From Burkholderiales bacterium (lineage in GTDB: Bacteria > Pseudomonadota > Gammaproteobacteria > Burkholderiales > Burkholderiaceae_A), in the NCBI GenBank assembly GCA_030834045.1, contig JAURFZ010000030.1:1-13298 (forward strand): a stretch of DNA of 13,298 nucleotides, read 5' to 3'. The notes beneath the pieces are model-generated. The model saw only the letters and a list, made by a program, of their open reading frames with translations, was not told the origin of the DNA and did no database searches. Both the position numbers and the translations under genes were made by a program. Numbering within the stretch: position 1 is the stretch's first letter; the number at the start of each line of letters is the position of its first letter. This document shows, in pieces, positions 1 to 6,365 of the stretch.

Positions 1-514
1 AGCCTGGCTTGCGGATGGCCTCTTTCAGGCGTTGTTCACGCCGTTCGAAATGCCTTCGCGCTTGCGCTGCCCTGTGCTCTGTCCAGGGTATTTGGGGCTC
101 GGGCGAAACCATCTGGATACAGTCCACTGGGCAGCTCGGTAGGCAGAGTTCGCAGCCTGTGCAGTCGCTCTCAATAACAGCGTGCATGAACTTGAAGGCG
201 CCTGTAATGGCATCGACCGGGCAGGCCTCTAGGCAAAGTGCGCAACCGATGCAGCGCTGAGCATCAATGACTGCAAGCTGCAACGGCTCCTCTGTCCCGC
301 ATGATTCATCCAGTGCAAGAACGGGCCGACCGGTTACCTGGGCTAGCTTTTCAATGCCACCATGACCTCCGGGCGGACACCTGTTAATGGCCTCGTTCTC
401 TAAGGCGATGGCCTGTGCGTAGGGCAGGCAGGCCTTATAGCCACAGCGCTGGCACTGGGTCTGTGGTAGCAGCTTATTTATAGACTCAATTAGGCTTTGC
501 TTCGCTGCTGACAT
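1..514 (-). CDS. rnfB: RnfB-type electron transport ferredoxin protein, C-terminus beyond window
   Basis: Iron-sulfur electron-transfer protein of the RnfB/RsxB type. The 171 visible residues begin at ATG 514-512 and the frame stays open to position 1. An N-terminal [4Fe-4S] motif (C21, C24, C29, C46, within CQRCGY...C and a PPGG turn) is followed by two bacterial-ferredoxin motifs, CIGCALCLEACP (C88, C91, C94, C98) and CTGCELCLPSCP (C118, C121, C124, C128), each with a trailing P-V-D. A basic, Gln/Arg-rich tail (about residues 148-170) follows. The hydrophobic N-terminal anchor of classical Rnf-complex RnfB is missing, so this is probably the soluble stand-alone form annotated in Burkholderiales. 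The start overlaps the end of phaZ by 29 bp, which implies translational coupling and membership of the fdxA-fpr-phaZ operon. Its redox partner is unknown; nothing else of an Rnf complex lies in the window. Confidence 0.85.
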   Translation of the reverse strand, partial: MSAAKQSLIESINKLLPQTQCQRCGYKACLPYAQAIALENEAINRCPPGGHGGIEKLAQVTGRPVLALDESCGTEEPLQLAVIDAQRCIGCALCLEACPVDAITGAFKFMHAVIESDCTGCELCLPSCPVDCIQMVSPEPQIPWTEHRAAQARRHFERREQRLKEAIRKPG

Positions 515-1763
515 ACTTTTTAATGAACTGGGAGATACGTGGCGCCACAGCACTGCGCCATCGGCGGCCACTAAAAATACCGTAGTGCCCCGCACCGGGA
601 ACTTCAAAGTCTTGTCGCTTTGACTCAGGAATACTGGAGCAAAGCTTGTGAGCTGCTCGGGTCTGGCCTGGTCCTGAGATATCGTCAAGTTCGCCCTCAA
701 TGGTAAATAGTGCGGTCTTTTTTATATCCTGAGGACGTACAAGCTGACCACCAACCTCCCATCTCCCGAGAGGCAGCGCATGCTCTTGAAAAATGATTCG
801 GATGGTGTCGAGGTAAAACTCGCCCGCCAGGTCGAGCACAGCGTTGTATTCGTCGTAAAAACGACGGTGAGCCTCGGCACCCTGGTCATCACCGGCCATA
901 AGATGCTGGAAATAATCGTAGTGTGAGCTTGCATGACGCCCTGGGTTCATGGCGACGAAGCCTGCGTACTGGAGAAAACCTGGGTACACGCGGCGAAGGT
1001 AGCCCGGATAGCGCTGGGGAACCGAATAAATCATGTTGCGTTCAAACCAGCTCATCAGGTGGTCTTTGGCCAGGTCGTTGACCGAGGTTGGACCTTCCCG
1101 GGTATCGATAGGCCCGCCCATCATGACCATGGCCTTAGGCTGGCAGGGGTCACCCTGACTCGCCAGTAACGCGACCGCACCAAGAACGGGCACTGTGGGC
1201 TGGCAGACAGAGATGACGGCGGTCTGGGGACCTAAAAACCTTAGGAAATCTTGAATGTAGAAAACGTAGTCGTCCAGGTGAAAGGGACCATCGACCAAGG
1301 GCACCATGCGCGCGTCAACCCAGTCGGTAATGTAGACGTCATGCTCGTCAAGCAGCGCAAGGACTGTGTCGCGCAGCAGAGTGGCATGGTGTCCGGACAT
1401 GGGGGCAACCAGCAGAACCTGCGGCCCTGGGTCTGCCATGGGCATTAACTTACTGCCTGCCTTTTCCGATTTCTCAAGATACTTGCGGAAACGCAACAAC
1501 TGGCAGAAGGGCTTTGACTCAAGCTGCTCTACTTCCACATGAGCGTGCCCCCAGGGCGTTTCGACTGAGTCGATATCCCAGGCGGGTTTCTCATAGGTCT
1601 TACCAATGCGGTGGGTGAGATCAAGTGCTGCGGCCACCCGCCGTGACATGGGCGTGTAGCTAAGTGGGCTGTAGGGGTTGGTGTAGAGCTGCGAGGTGGC
1701 CTCGGCCCAACCGGAGATTGGCCTTAGGAAGGCGCGTTGAAGTTCGTGTAGCTGATAAAGCAC
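486..1763 (-). CDS. phaZ: Intracellular polyhydroxyalkanoate (PHB) depolymerase
   Basis: Hydrolyses intracellular PHB granules to release hydroxybutyrate units. The 425-residue protein has the usual length, and its MLYQLHELQRAFLRP opening matches the PhaZ family. It is an alpha/beta-hydrolase in which cysteine replaces the usual serine nucleophile: SVCQPTVPVL around C187. A likely acid is D360 or D361 in EGELDDISG, and the histidine is H393 in GAGHYGIFSGRRW. The family oxyanion/strand region PMSGHHATLLRDTV is near residues 121-134. There is no signal peptide, as expected for the granule-associated cytoplasmic enzyme. The start is GTG at 1763-1761, preceded by AGGGAG five bases upstream. It lies 43 bp downstream of fpr and its 3' end overlaps rnfB, so it is probably co-transcribed with these redox genes. 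Family assignment is firm; the exact acid residue is inferred. Confidence 0.95.
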   Translation of the reverse strand: MLYQLHELQRAFLRPISGWAEATSQLYTNPYSPLSYTPMSRRVAAALDLTHRIGKTYEKPAWDIDSVETPWGHAHVEVEQLESKPFCQLLRFRKYLEKSEKAGSKLMPMADPGPQVLLVAPMSGHHATLLRDTVLALLDEHDVYITDWVDARMVPLVDGPFHLDDYVFYIQDFLRFLGPQTAVISVCQPTVPVLGAVALLASQGDPCQPKAMVMMGGPIDTREGPTSVNDLAKDHLMSWFERNMIYSVPQRYPGYLRRVYPGFLQYAGFVAMNPGRHASSHYDYFQHLMAGDDQGAEAHRRFYDEYNAVLDLAGEFYLDTIRIIFQEHALPLGRWEVGGQLVRPQDIKKTALFTIEGELDDISGPGQTRAAHKLCSSIPESKRQDFEVPGAGHYGIFSGRRWRSAVAPRISQFIKKYVSSEAKPN

Positions 1764-1806
1764 GTGACTCCCTTTATAGTTTCCTTACCTTAACAGACTC
1801 GTCCGT

Positions 1807-2583
1807 CTACCAGTAGTTCTCTGTGGCGATCTCACCAGGCCTACTTGACCGCGCGGAGACGAAACCCCGGTCTTTAAGCGCCGTGCGGGTTTCTTGCACC
1901 ATCTCTGGATTGCCACAAAGCATGAACTTAGAGCGCTCTTTTGACAAGGGAATACTGCTTTTTTGTTCAAGCTCCCCAGTTTGAATAAGCTGGGGGATCC
2001 GCGCGCGGAGGTAGCAGCTTGGTTGGCGGGTAATTGTGGGCAGGTAGACGAGCTTGTGGGCACTTTCTTTAAAAAGTTCGTCTTCAGCCAGACCCTCAAT
2101 TTGCTGCTGATAGGCCAACTCGTTTTGAAAACGCACGCTGTGGACAAGAACAATGCGATCGAAGGTGTCCCAGGTGAGTGGATCGGCAAGGAGCGACAAA
2201 AAGGGGGCAAGGCCAGTTCCCGATGCCAACAAGAAGAGATCTCCCTGCAAGGCAAAGCGCTCAAGCGTAAGAAACCCGTGGTTCTGACGCTCCATGAAGA
2301 CTGTGCTGCCCGGTTGAAGGTCTTTGAGCCGGCTGGTGAAGGCGCCGTCGGGCACGACAATCGAGTAGTACTCAAGGAAATCGTCGTAGGGCCCAGAGAC
2401 GATGGAGTAGGCTCGCCAGATGGAAGGCGGTAGGTCTTCGGCCTCCGGAAGGCCAAGCCTTGCGAACTGGCCCGCCTGAAACCGGAACCAGTCGGGACGT
2501 TCGGTACGGAAGGAAAAAAGATGGTCGGCCCAGCGCCAGACTTTGGTAACTCGAACGGCGCTGTATTTGTCTTTATCGCTCAA
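1807..2583 (-). CDS. fpr: Ferredoxin--NADP(+) reductase
   Basis: FAD flavoenzyme that moves electrons between NADP(H) and ferredoxin or flavodoxin in the cytoplasm. Of its 258 residues, the N-terminal FAD barrel carries the R-x-Y-S motif RAYSIVS (57-63) and the family segment YYSIVVPDGAFTSRL (72-86). The NADP domain carries GTGLAPFLS (122-130), LVHSVR (146-151) and MLCGNPEM (221-228). It ends in an aromatic residue (ENYW), as many Fpr proteins do. The start is TTG (2583-2581), 11 bp inside the end of fdxA: the frame has a TGA shortly upstream and no ATG or GTG in between, so TTG is the only plausible start and expression probably depends on coupling to fdxA. Lying next to a 7Fe ferredoxin and an RnfB-type protein, it likely serves as their reductase partner. 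Confidence 0.93.
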   Translation of the reverse strand: MSDKDKYSAVRVTKVWRWADHLFSFRTERPDWFRFQAGQFARLGLPEAEDLPPSIWRAYSIVSGPYDDFLEYYSIVVPDGAFTSRLKDLQPGSTVFMERQNHGFLTLERFALQGDLFLLASGTGLAPFLSLLADPLTWDTFDRIVLVHSVRFQNELAYQQQIEGLAEDELFKESAHKLVYLPTITRQPSCYLRARIPQLIQTGELEQKSSIPLSKERSKFMLCGNPEMVQETRTALKDRGFVSARSSRPGEIATENYW

Positions 2584-2896
2584 GAAACTGACGCTTCTCT
2601 TTCACCTTAGCCCATTCGTCAGCGTCCTCGGGATGGGGCTCGAGCCGGGTAATACTGGGCCACAATGCTGAGAGCTCGGCATTCAGGGCAGTAAAGGCCT
2701 TCTGGTCGTCGGGTACGTCTTCTTCGGCGAAGATGGCATTGACGGGGCACTCGGGAATGCAGACAGCACAGTCGATGCATTCGTCGGGGTCGATGACAAG
2801 AAAATTGGGCCCCTTGCGGAAACAGTCAACGGGGCAGACATCGACGCAGTCGGTGTAGCGGCATCGAATACAGGACTCTGTAACAACGTGGGTCAT
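2573..2896 (-). CDS. fdxA: Seven-iron ferredoxin FdxA
   Basis: Low-potential electron carrier holding one [3Fe-4S] and one [4Fe-4S] cluster. The 107-residue length and cysteine pattern match the Azotobacter ferredoxin I class. By homology C9, C17 and C50 hold the 3Fe cluster and C21, C40, C43 and C46 hold the 4Fe cluster, while C12 and C25 correspond to the non-ligand cysteines. Motifs are CIRCRYTDCVDVCPVDC and CIDCAVCIPECPVNAI. The acidic, helical C-terminal tail with NAELSALWP is typical. ATG is at 2896-2894 with no strong Shine-Dalgarno sequence. It is the first gene of the minus-strand cluster, reading away from a 173-bp AT-rich divergent spacer that probably holds its promoter. The stop overlaps the fpr start, tying carrier and reductase together. 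Confidence 0.96.
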   Translation of the reverse strand: MTHVVTESCIRCRYTDCVDVCPVDCFRKGPNFLVIDPDECIDCAVCIPECPVNAIFAEEDVPDDQKAFTALNAELSALWPSITRLEPHPEDADEWAKVKEKRQFLER

Positions 2897-3069
2897 AGTA
2901 ATTGGCGGTAGAAAAAGTGGGTGAAGAGACCTACTCGGGCATTAGAAAATTTACAAAATTCATGACACTATGAAAAAAGTGTAACGCCAAACGGCATTGG
3001 TTTTTTTAGATCCCTTCAAAGTAGACGTGATTCAGCAGTCGCTTGTCTGATGTAAACCCGGTCTAGGTC
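2897..3069. promoter_or_regulatory. Divergent AT-rich spacer between fdxA and lutC
   Basis: This 173-bp gene-free stretch separates two divergently read units and must hold promoters for one or both. The core (about 2940-3010) is distinctly AT-rich against its surroundings. It contains two short inverted repeats: ACACT (2965-2969) with AGTGT (2978-2982), and CCAA/TTGG flanking six bases just before a run of seven T. Read on the minus strand, TTGGCG and TGTCAT at 17-bp spacing are a weak candidate -35/-10 pair for fdxA. I see no convincing -35/-10 pair for the plus strand and no confident operator assignment. Confidence 0.4.
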
Positions 3070-3744
3070 ATGGACAATTACAAGAGTCGAGAGAAAATCC
3101 TTTCCCGCATCCGTGCCTCCCAGGGGCACTCCAGCGGCAGCCGTCAAAGAGAAGTCGGGGCGGCGCAAGCCTATCTGGCCTACCATCCCGTTGGCCCGCA
3201 GCCGGTGGTCGATGGTGACCTAGCGGCCCGGTTTGAGTCCCAGTCGCGCCGGCTTTCGGCATCCGTGGCCCGGCTTGACTCCATCACCTCAGTACCCACG
3301 GAGGTGGCTCGGTACCTGCGGTCCGAGGGCCTTGCCTCCCGAGCAATCTGCTGGGACGAGTTCCAGGGCCTGGACTGGAAATCGCAGGGGCTCGATGTCG
3401 AGGCCCGGCCCCCTGTGCGGGATGAGCCCGAACCCGACCTGGTGGGTATCACCGGTTGCTTTGCGGCAATCGCCGAGACGGGCACGCTGGCTATGGTTTC
3501 TGGTGCTTCAACCCCCGCATCCATGACCTTACTGCCCGAAACTCACATTGCGCTTGTTCCTGCCTCCCGCATCGTTCCTTATATGGAGACGGTTTTTGGG
3601 ATGCTGCGTAAAGAACTCGATCGTCTACCTCGGGCGCTGAACTTCATTTCAGGCCCTTCAAGAACGGCTGATATCGAACAGACGCTTGTCCTTGGAGCCC
3701 ATGGGCCTTATAGGGTGCATATTATTATTTTGGAGAGTGACTAA
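3070..3744 (+). CDS. lutC: LUD-domain protein, LutC/YkgG type
   Basis: LUD (lactate utilization) family protein of 224 residues. The second half has the family blocks: GITGCFAAIAETGTLAM (about 125-141), LPETHIALVPASRIV (155-169) and the C-terminal RALNFISGPSRTADIE followed by G-H-G-P-Y/R-V-H-I-I-I-L-E. In characterised systems LutC acts with the iron-sulfur proteins LutA and LutB in L-lactate oxidation. Neither is visible in the window, and the upstream neighbour is divergent fdxA, so the partners lie elsewhere or this copy has another job. ATG 3070 has only AGG close upstream, so initiation looks weak. The stop overlaps the next gene (TAATG), implying co-translation with a D-2-hydroxyacid dehydrogenase and a role in 2-hydroxyacid metabolism. 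Family is secure; the lactate role is inferred. Confidence 0.85.
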   Translation: MDNYKSREKILSRIRASQGHSSGSRQREVGAAQAYLAYHPVGPQPVVDGDLAARFESQSRRLSASVARLDSITSVPTEVARYLRSEGLASRAICWDEFQGLDWKSQGLDVEARPPVRDEPEPDLVGITGCFAAIAETGTLAMVSGASTPASMTLLPETHIALVPASRIVPYMETVFGMLRKELDRLPRALNFISGPSRTADIEQTLVLGAHGPYRVHIIILESD

Positions 3745-4697
3745 TGCCCTTGCCTAAGTTATTAATCACGCGGCGTGTCTACGACTCGGTGTTCGACAGC
3801 CTCTCGGGTGTATTCGATATTCAGCACAACCAAGACAAAGACGAACCCTTAACCAAGTCTGACCTGCTGCGAAAACTCGCAGACAAAGACTATCTGCTCT
3901 CCACAGTGGTCGATCGAATCGATGAGGAGGTTCTTGCGGCTGCACCTGGCCTTAAATGCATTGCCTCGGGCGCTGTGGGCACGAACAACATTGACCTCAA
4001 AGCCTGCGCTGACCGCGGTATTGCGGTCACCAACACGCCCGATGTCTTAACCGAAACCACAGCAGACTTCGCCTGGGCATTACTTATGGCCACGGCTCGA
4101 AGGCTGACCGAGGCCGAGCAGTACCTTCGCCAGGGCCAATGGAAGGGCTGGTCCTTTGATCAACTCAGTGGGGTCGATGTCTACGGCTCCACCTTGGGTA
4201 TCTTAGGAATGGGCCGAATTGGCTCAGCCATTGCGCGCAGGGCCCAGGGCTTTGGCATGACGGTCCTCTACCACAACCGCCGCCCGGCCAACGATGAGGC
4301 CAGCGCACGTTACGTGGAGAAGGATGCCCTTTTTAAAGAGTCTGACTTTGTTGTGCTTGTAGTGCCCTATTCGCCTCAGACCCATCACATTGTGGCGGCT
4401 AAAGAGTTGGCGCTCATGAAAACCTCTGCCTGCCTTGTCAACATTGCCCGAGGGGGTGTGGTGGACGACAAGGCTCTGGTGCATGCCCTTGAAACCGGGA
4501 CAATTCGAGCCGCGGGCCTTGATGTTTTTGAGGGTGAGCCTGCCCTTGATCCTGGTTTTCTTCCGCTAAGCAATGTCGTGCTCACACCCCATATTGCCAG
4601 TTCCACCCGGGCAACCCGTGGGGCCATGATGCAACTCGCGGCCGACAACCTTCTGGCCCATGCGCAGGGCCGGGCCCTTCTTACCCAGGTTGCCTAG
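3744..4697 (+). CDS. D-isomer-specific 2-hydroxyacid dehydrogenase (glyoxylate/hydroxypyruvate reductase-like)
   Basis: NAD(P)-dependent oxidoreductase that interconverts a 2-keto acid and a D-2-hydroxyacid. The 317-residue length is standard. The Rossmann motif G155-M-G157-R-I-G160 is followed by HNRR (177-180). The two arginines after the second strand favour NADPH over NADH, as in GhrB-type glyoxylate/hydroxypyruvate reductases. The catalytic triad is present: R236 in NIARGG, E265 in DVFEGEP and H283 in TPHIAS. A substrate-loop segment SGAVGTNNID (75-84) is also typical. Its ATG shares a base with the lutC stop. The end of the gene directly abuts the rpsF-operon -10 box (4707-4712), leaving no room for an obvious terminator. 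Exact substrate (glyoxylate, hydroxypyruvate, pyruvate) cannot be told from sequence. Confidence 0.9.
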   Translation: MPLPKLLITRRVYDSVFDSLSGVFDIQHNQDKDEPLTKSDLLRKLADKDYLLSTVVDRIDEEVLAAAPGLKCIASGAVGTNNIDLKACADRGIAVTNTPDVLTETTADFAWALLMATARRLTEAEQYLRQGQWKGWSFDQLSGVDVYGSTLGILGMGRIGSAIARRAQGFGMTVLYHNRRPANDEASARYVEKDALFKESDFVVLVVPYSPQTHHIVAAKELALMKTSACLVNIARGGVVDDKALVHALETGTIRAAGLDVFEGEPALDPGFLPLSNVVLTPHIASSTRATRGAMMQLAADNLLAHAQGRALLTQVA

Positions 4698-4706
4698 GTT
4701 TTACGA

Positions 4707-4712
4707 TATAAT
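4707..4712 (+). promoter_or_regulatory. -10 box (TATAAT) of the rpsF-priB-rpsR-rplI-dnaB operon
   Basis: A perfect TATAAT lies ten bases after the 2-hydroxyacid dehydrogenase stop and about 117 bp before rpsF. No good TTGACA-like -35 sits at 16-18 bp; that position falls inside the end of the upstream gene (CCCAGG), so the promoter would depend on the -10 box and surrounding context. Transcription would start near 4719-4720, giving a leader of about 110 nt. Called from consensus match and position only. Confidence 0.6.
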
Positions 4713-4720
4713 TCGCGCTC

Positions 4721-4829
4721 CTTGCCACACCGGTTGATTCTTTGGTGTCCTGGGCATGCTTGCATTGGTTTGAAGCGTGTCATGGCTCCCCCCGGGTGGC
4801 TTTAACCACGAGGCGAAAGGAGTGCGCGT
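4721..4829 (+). promoter_or_regulatory. Structured rpsF leader, candidate S6:S18 autoregulatory RNA
   Basis: The long leader before rpsF can fold. Hairpin A pairs ACACC (4727-4731) with GGTGT (4744-4748). Hairpin B pairs GTGG (4796-4799) with CCAC (4806-4809) around a six-base loop; C-C-G-G just 5' of it is unpaired opposite G-A, with C/G pairs possible below. CTCC (4786-4789) can also pair with the Shine-Dalgarno GGAG (4819-4822). In E. coli and many bacteria the ribosomal S6:S18 complex binds an rpsF leader hairpin that carries a CCG in a bulge or internal loop. Hairpin B resembles that in position and in having a CCG beside a short stem. This is an eye-fold without covariation support. Confidence 0.4.
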
Positions 4830-5210
4830 ATGCGGCACTACGAAGTTATTTTTATTGTCCATCCCGATCAAAGCGAGCAGGTTCCTGCAATGATTGAGCG
4901 GTATTCGGCAACCGTTACCGGCCAAGGCGGCAAGGTTCACCGCCTTGAAGACTGGGGGCGTCGTCAGATGTCCTACCCTATCCAGAAAATGGCCAAAGCC
5001 CACTATGTTCTGATGAACATCGAGTGCGGCCAGACTGAACTCTCAGAACTCGAGCATGCCTTCCGGTTCAACGATGCGGTGCTCAGGCACTTGGTGGTGA
5101 GCATGAAGAAGGCTGAAACCGAGGCGTCACCCATGATTAAAATCATTCAGCGCGAAGAGTCTCGCAAGCTTATGCCCGAGTCACCGGTGGCAAGCCAAGT
5201 ACCGGCCTAA
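4830..5210 (+). CDS. rpsF: 30S ribosomal protein S6
   Basis: Small-subunit ribosomal protein that pairs with S18 on the 16S rRNA platform. The 126-residue protein opens with MRHYEVIFIVHPDQSEQV and carries the S6 blocks EDWGRRQMSYPI, KAHYVLMNIEC and the helix FRFNDAVLRHLVV. The C-terminal tail is polar and unstructured-looking, as often in this family. ATG 4830 follows GGAG with a seven-base gap, the best ribosome-binding site in the operon. First gene of the rpsF-priB-rpsR-rplI-dnaB cluster. Confidence 0.98.
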   Translation: MRHYEVIFIVHPDQSEQVPAMIERYSATVTGQGGKVHRLEDWGRRQMSYPIQKMAKAHYVLMNIECGQTELSELEHAFRFNDAVLRHLVVSMKKAETEASPMIKIIQREESRKLMPESPVASQVPA

Positions 5211-5271
5211 GCCCACGACGCTGCATTCGTTTTTCAACCGATGGACTCAGCCTTTCCTTTTGGAGCCGACT

Positions 5272-5613
5272 TTGAAGCCCGGCGTTCGCGCGAATCAACT
5301 CATTCTGGTGGGACGTCTGCATGATCGGAAAGATCTTCGTGTCCTGCCAACTGGCGTGCCTATTTTTGAGTGCACCTTGTGGCATGAGTCGGAGGTTACC
5401 GAGGCCAATGCCAGCCGTTCGCTTGGTTTTTTATTGGCGGTGCGAGCGCTTGGTTCCGTGGCTGAACGCATTGCTCGGCTTCAAACCGGTACCTCCATTC
5501 GTGCCTGGGGCTTTGTTGCCCCGCGTCGCCAGGCAAAGCTAGAGTCTGCCGAACAGGCACGTGTTGCGTCTAACCTCATTTTCACTATTAATGAATTTAC
5601 CCTTGGAGAATAA
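5272..5613 (+). CDS. priB: Primosomal replication protein PriB (single-strand DNA-binding OB-fold)
   Basis: OB-fold single-strand DNA-binding protein of the PriA-PriB-DnaT replication restart primosome, or its betaproteobacterial equivalent. The family core begins at NQLILVGRL and continues with VLPTGVPIFECTLWHESE, GFLLAVRALGSVAERI and WGFVAPRR, ending in LIFTINEF. I place the start at TTG 5272 because GGAG (5262-5265) sits six bases before it. This gives 113 residues, close to the family's usual 100 or so. An in-frame TTG twelve bases upstream (5260) has no ribosome-binding site. Position between rpsF and rpsR is the classical location of priB in beta- and gammaproteobacteria. The stop is three bases from the rpsR start. 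Confidence 0.92.
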   Translation: MKPGVRANQLILVGRLHDRKDLRVLPTGVPIFECTLWHESEVTEANASRSLGFLLAVRALGSVAERIARLQTGTSIRAWGFVAPRRQAKLESAEQARVASNLIFTINEFTLGE

Positions 5614-5616
5614 ACA

Positions 5617-5892
5617 ATGGCCTTTATGAAGAAATCTTTCGACAAAAGGAAGCCCCGTCGTCCAGCCCAGTCCGCCCTGTTTAAACGTAAGCGTGTCTGT
5701 CGCTTTACCGCTGAGAAGGTTGAGACGATTGATTACAAAGACATCGATACCCTGCGAGACTTTGTGACTGAGACAGGAAAGATCATCCCAGCCCGTATTA
5801 CGGGCACCAGTGCGCGCTATCAGCGCCAGCTCACTACGGCAATTAAGCGGGCTCGTTTCCTTGCGCTCATTGCCTTTACCGACAACCATTAA
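5617..5892 (+). CDS. rpsR: 30S ribosomal protein S18
   Basis: Small-subunit protein that forms a heterodimer with S6. The 91-residue protein has a basic N-terminus (KKSFDKRKPRRP) and the S18 core KRKRVCRFTAEKVETIDYKD, followed by LRDFVTETGKIIPARITGT and the C-terminal helix YQRQLTTAIKRARFLALI. The only cysteine, in RVCRF, occupies the spot of the zinc-ribbon remnant found in many S18 proteins. GGAG lies eight bases before ATG 5617, overlapping the end of priB, so the two are likely translated together. Confidence 0.98.
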   Translation: MAFMKKSFDKRKPRRPAQSALFKRKRVCRFTAEKVETIDYKDIDTLRDFVTETGKIIPARITGTSARYQRQLTTAIKRARFLALIAFTDNH

Positions 5893-5912
5893 GCATTCAT
5901 AAGGGACGGATC

Positions 5913-6365
5913 ATGCAAGTCATACTTCTTGATAAAGTCGCAAACCTTGGCCAGTTAGGCGAGGTGGTGCGCGTCAAAGACGGCTACGGCCGAAATTTTC
6001 TTATTCCCCAGGGCATGGCGCGTCGGGCGACTCAGAAGGCAATTGCCGAGTTCGAGGCCCGTCGAGCAGAGCTCGAGCGTCTTGCAGCCGAGAAGCTCTC
6101 CGCCGCCAAGGCACTGTGTGCCAAGCTTGAAGGCCTGCTTGTCGAAATTCGTCAAAAGGCAGGCGTGGATGGCCGTTTGTTTGGCTCGGTAACGAATGCC
6201 GATATTGCAGACGCGCTCAAGGTTAAGGGACTTGAAGTCATTAAGGCGCAGGTGCGTATGCCCAACGGCCCGATCAAGGCCATTGGTGAGGTTCAGCTTG
6301 AGGTTGCACCTCATACCGATGCGGTTGCCAACATTACGGTTCGAGTAATTGGAGAAGCTGCATAA
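5913..6365 (+). CDS. rplI: 50S ribosomal protein L9
   Basis: Large-subunit protein that binds 23S rRNA near the L1 stalk. The 150 residues show the N-terminal RNA-binding domain MQVILLDKVANLGQLGEVV with VKDGYGRNFLIPQGMA, a long central helix rich in Ala, Glu and Arg (about 41-78), and a C-terminal domain beginning near KAGVDGRLFGSVTNADIA. Length is typical. Start ATG 5913 follows AAGGGA. The stop TAA (6363-6365) overlaps the proposed ATA start of dnaB, so termination and dnaB initiation share bases. Confidence 0.98.
   Translation: MQVILLDKVANLGQLGEVVRVKDGYGRNFLIPQGMARRATQKAIAEFEARRAELERLAAEKLSAAKALCAKLEGLLVEIRQKAGVDGRLFGSVTNADIADALKVKGLEVIKAQVRMPNGPIKAIGEVQLEVAPHTDAVANITVRVIGEAA

Noticed and set aside
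1785..2456. Long open frame on the minus strand inside fpr (223 codons), and a plus-strand frame at 1963-2433
   Set aside because: Both lie over the clearly recognisable fpr gene, show no family motif and are Ser/Pro/Arg-biased as expected of shadow frames.
4782..4805. Seven-codon frame (MAPPGWL) in the rpsF leader
   Set aside because: No convincing ribosome-binding site, and it coincides with the hairpin B sequence; the Pro-Pro and Gly-Trp codons follow from the C/G runs of that structure.
5260..5271. Upstream TTG start for priB
   Set aside because: No ribosome-binding site precedes it, while TTG 5272 has GGAG at ideal spacing and both leave the OB-fold intact.
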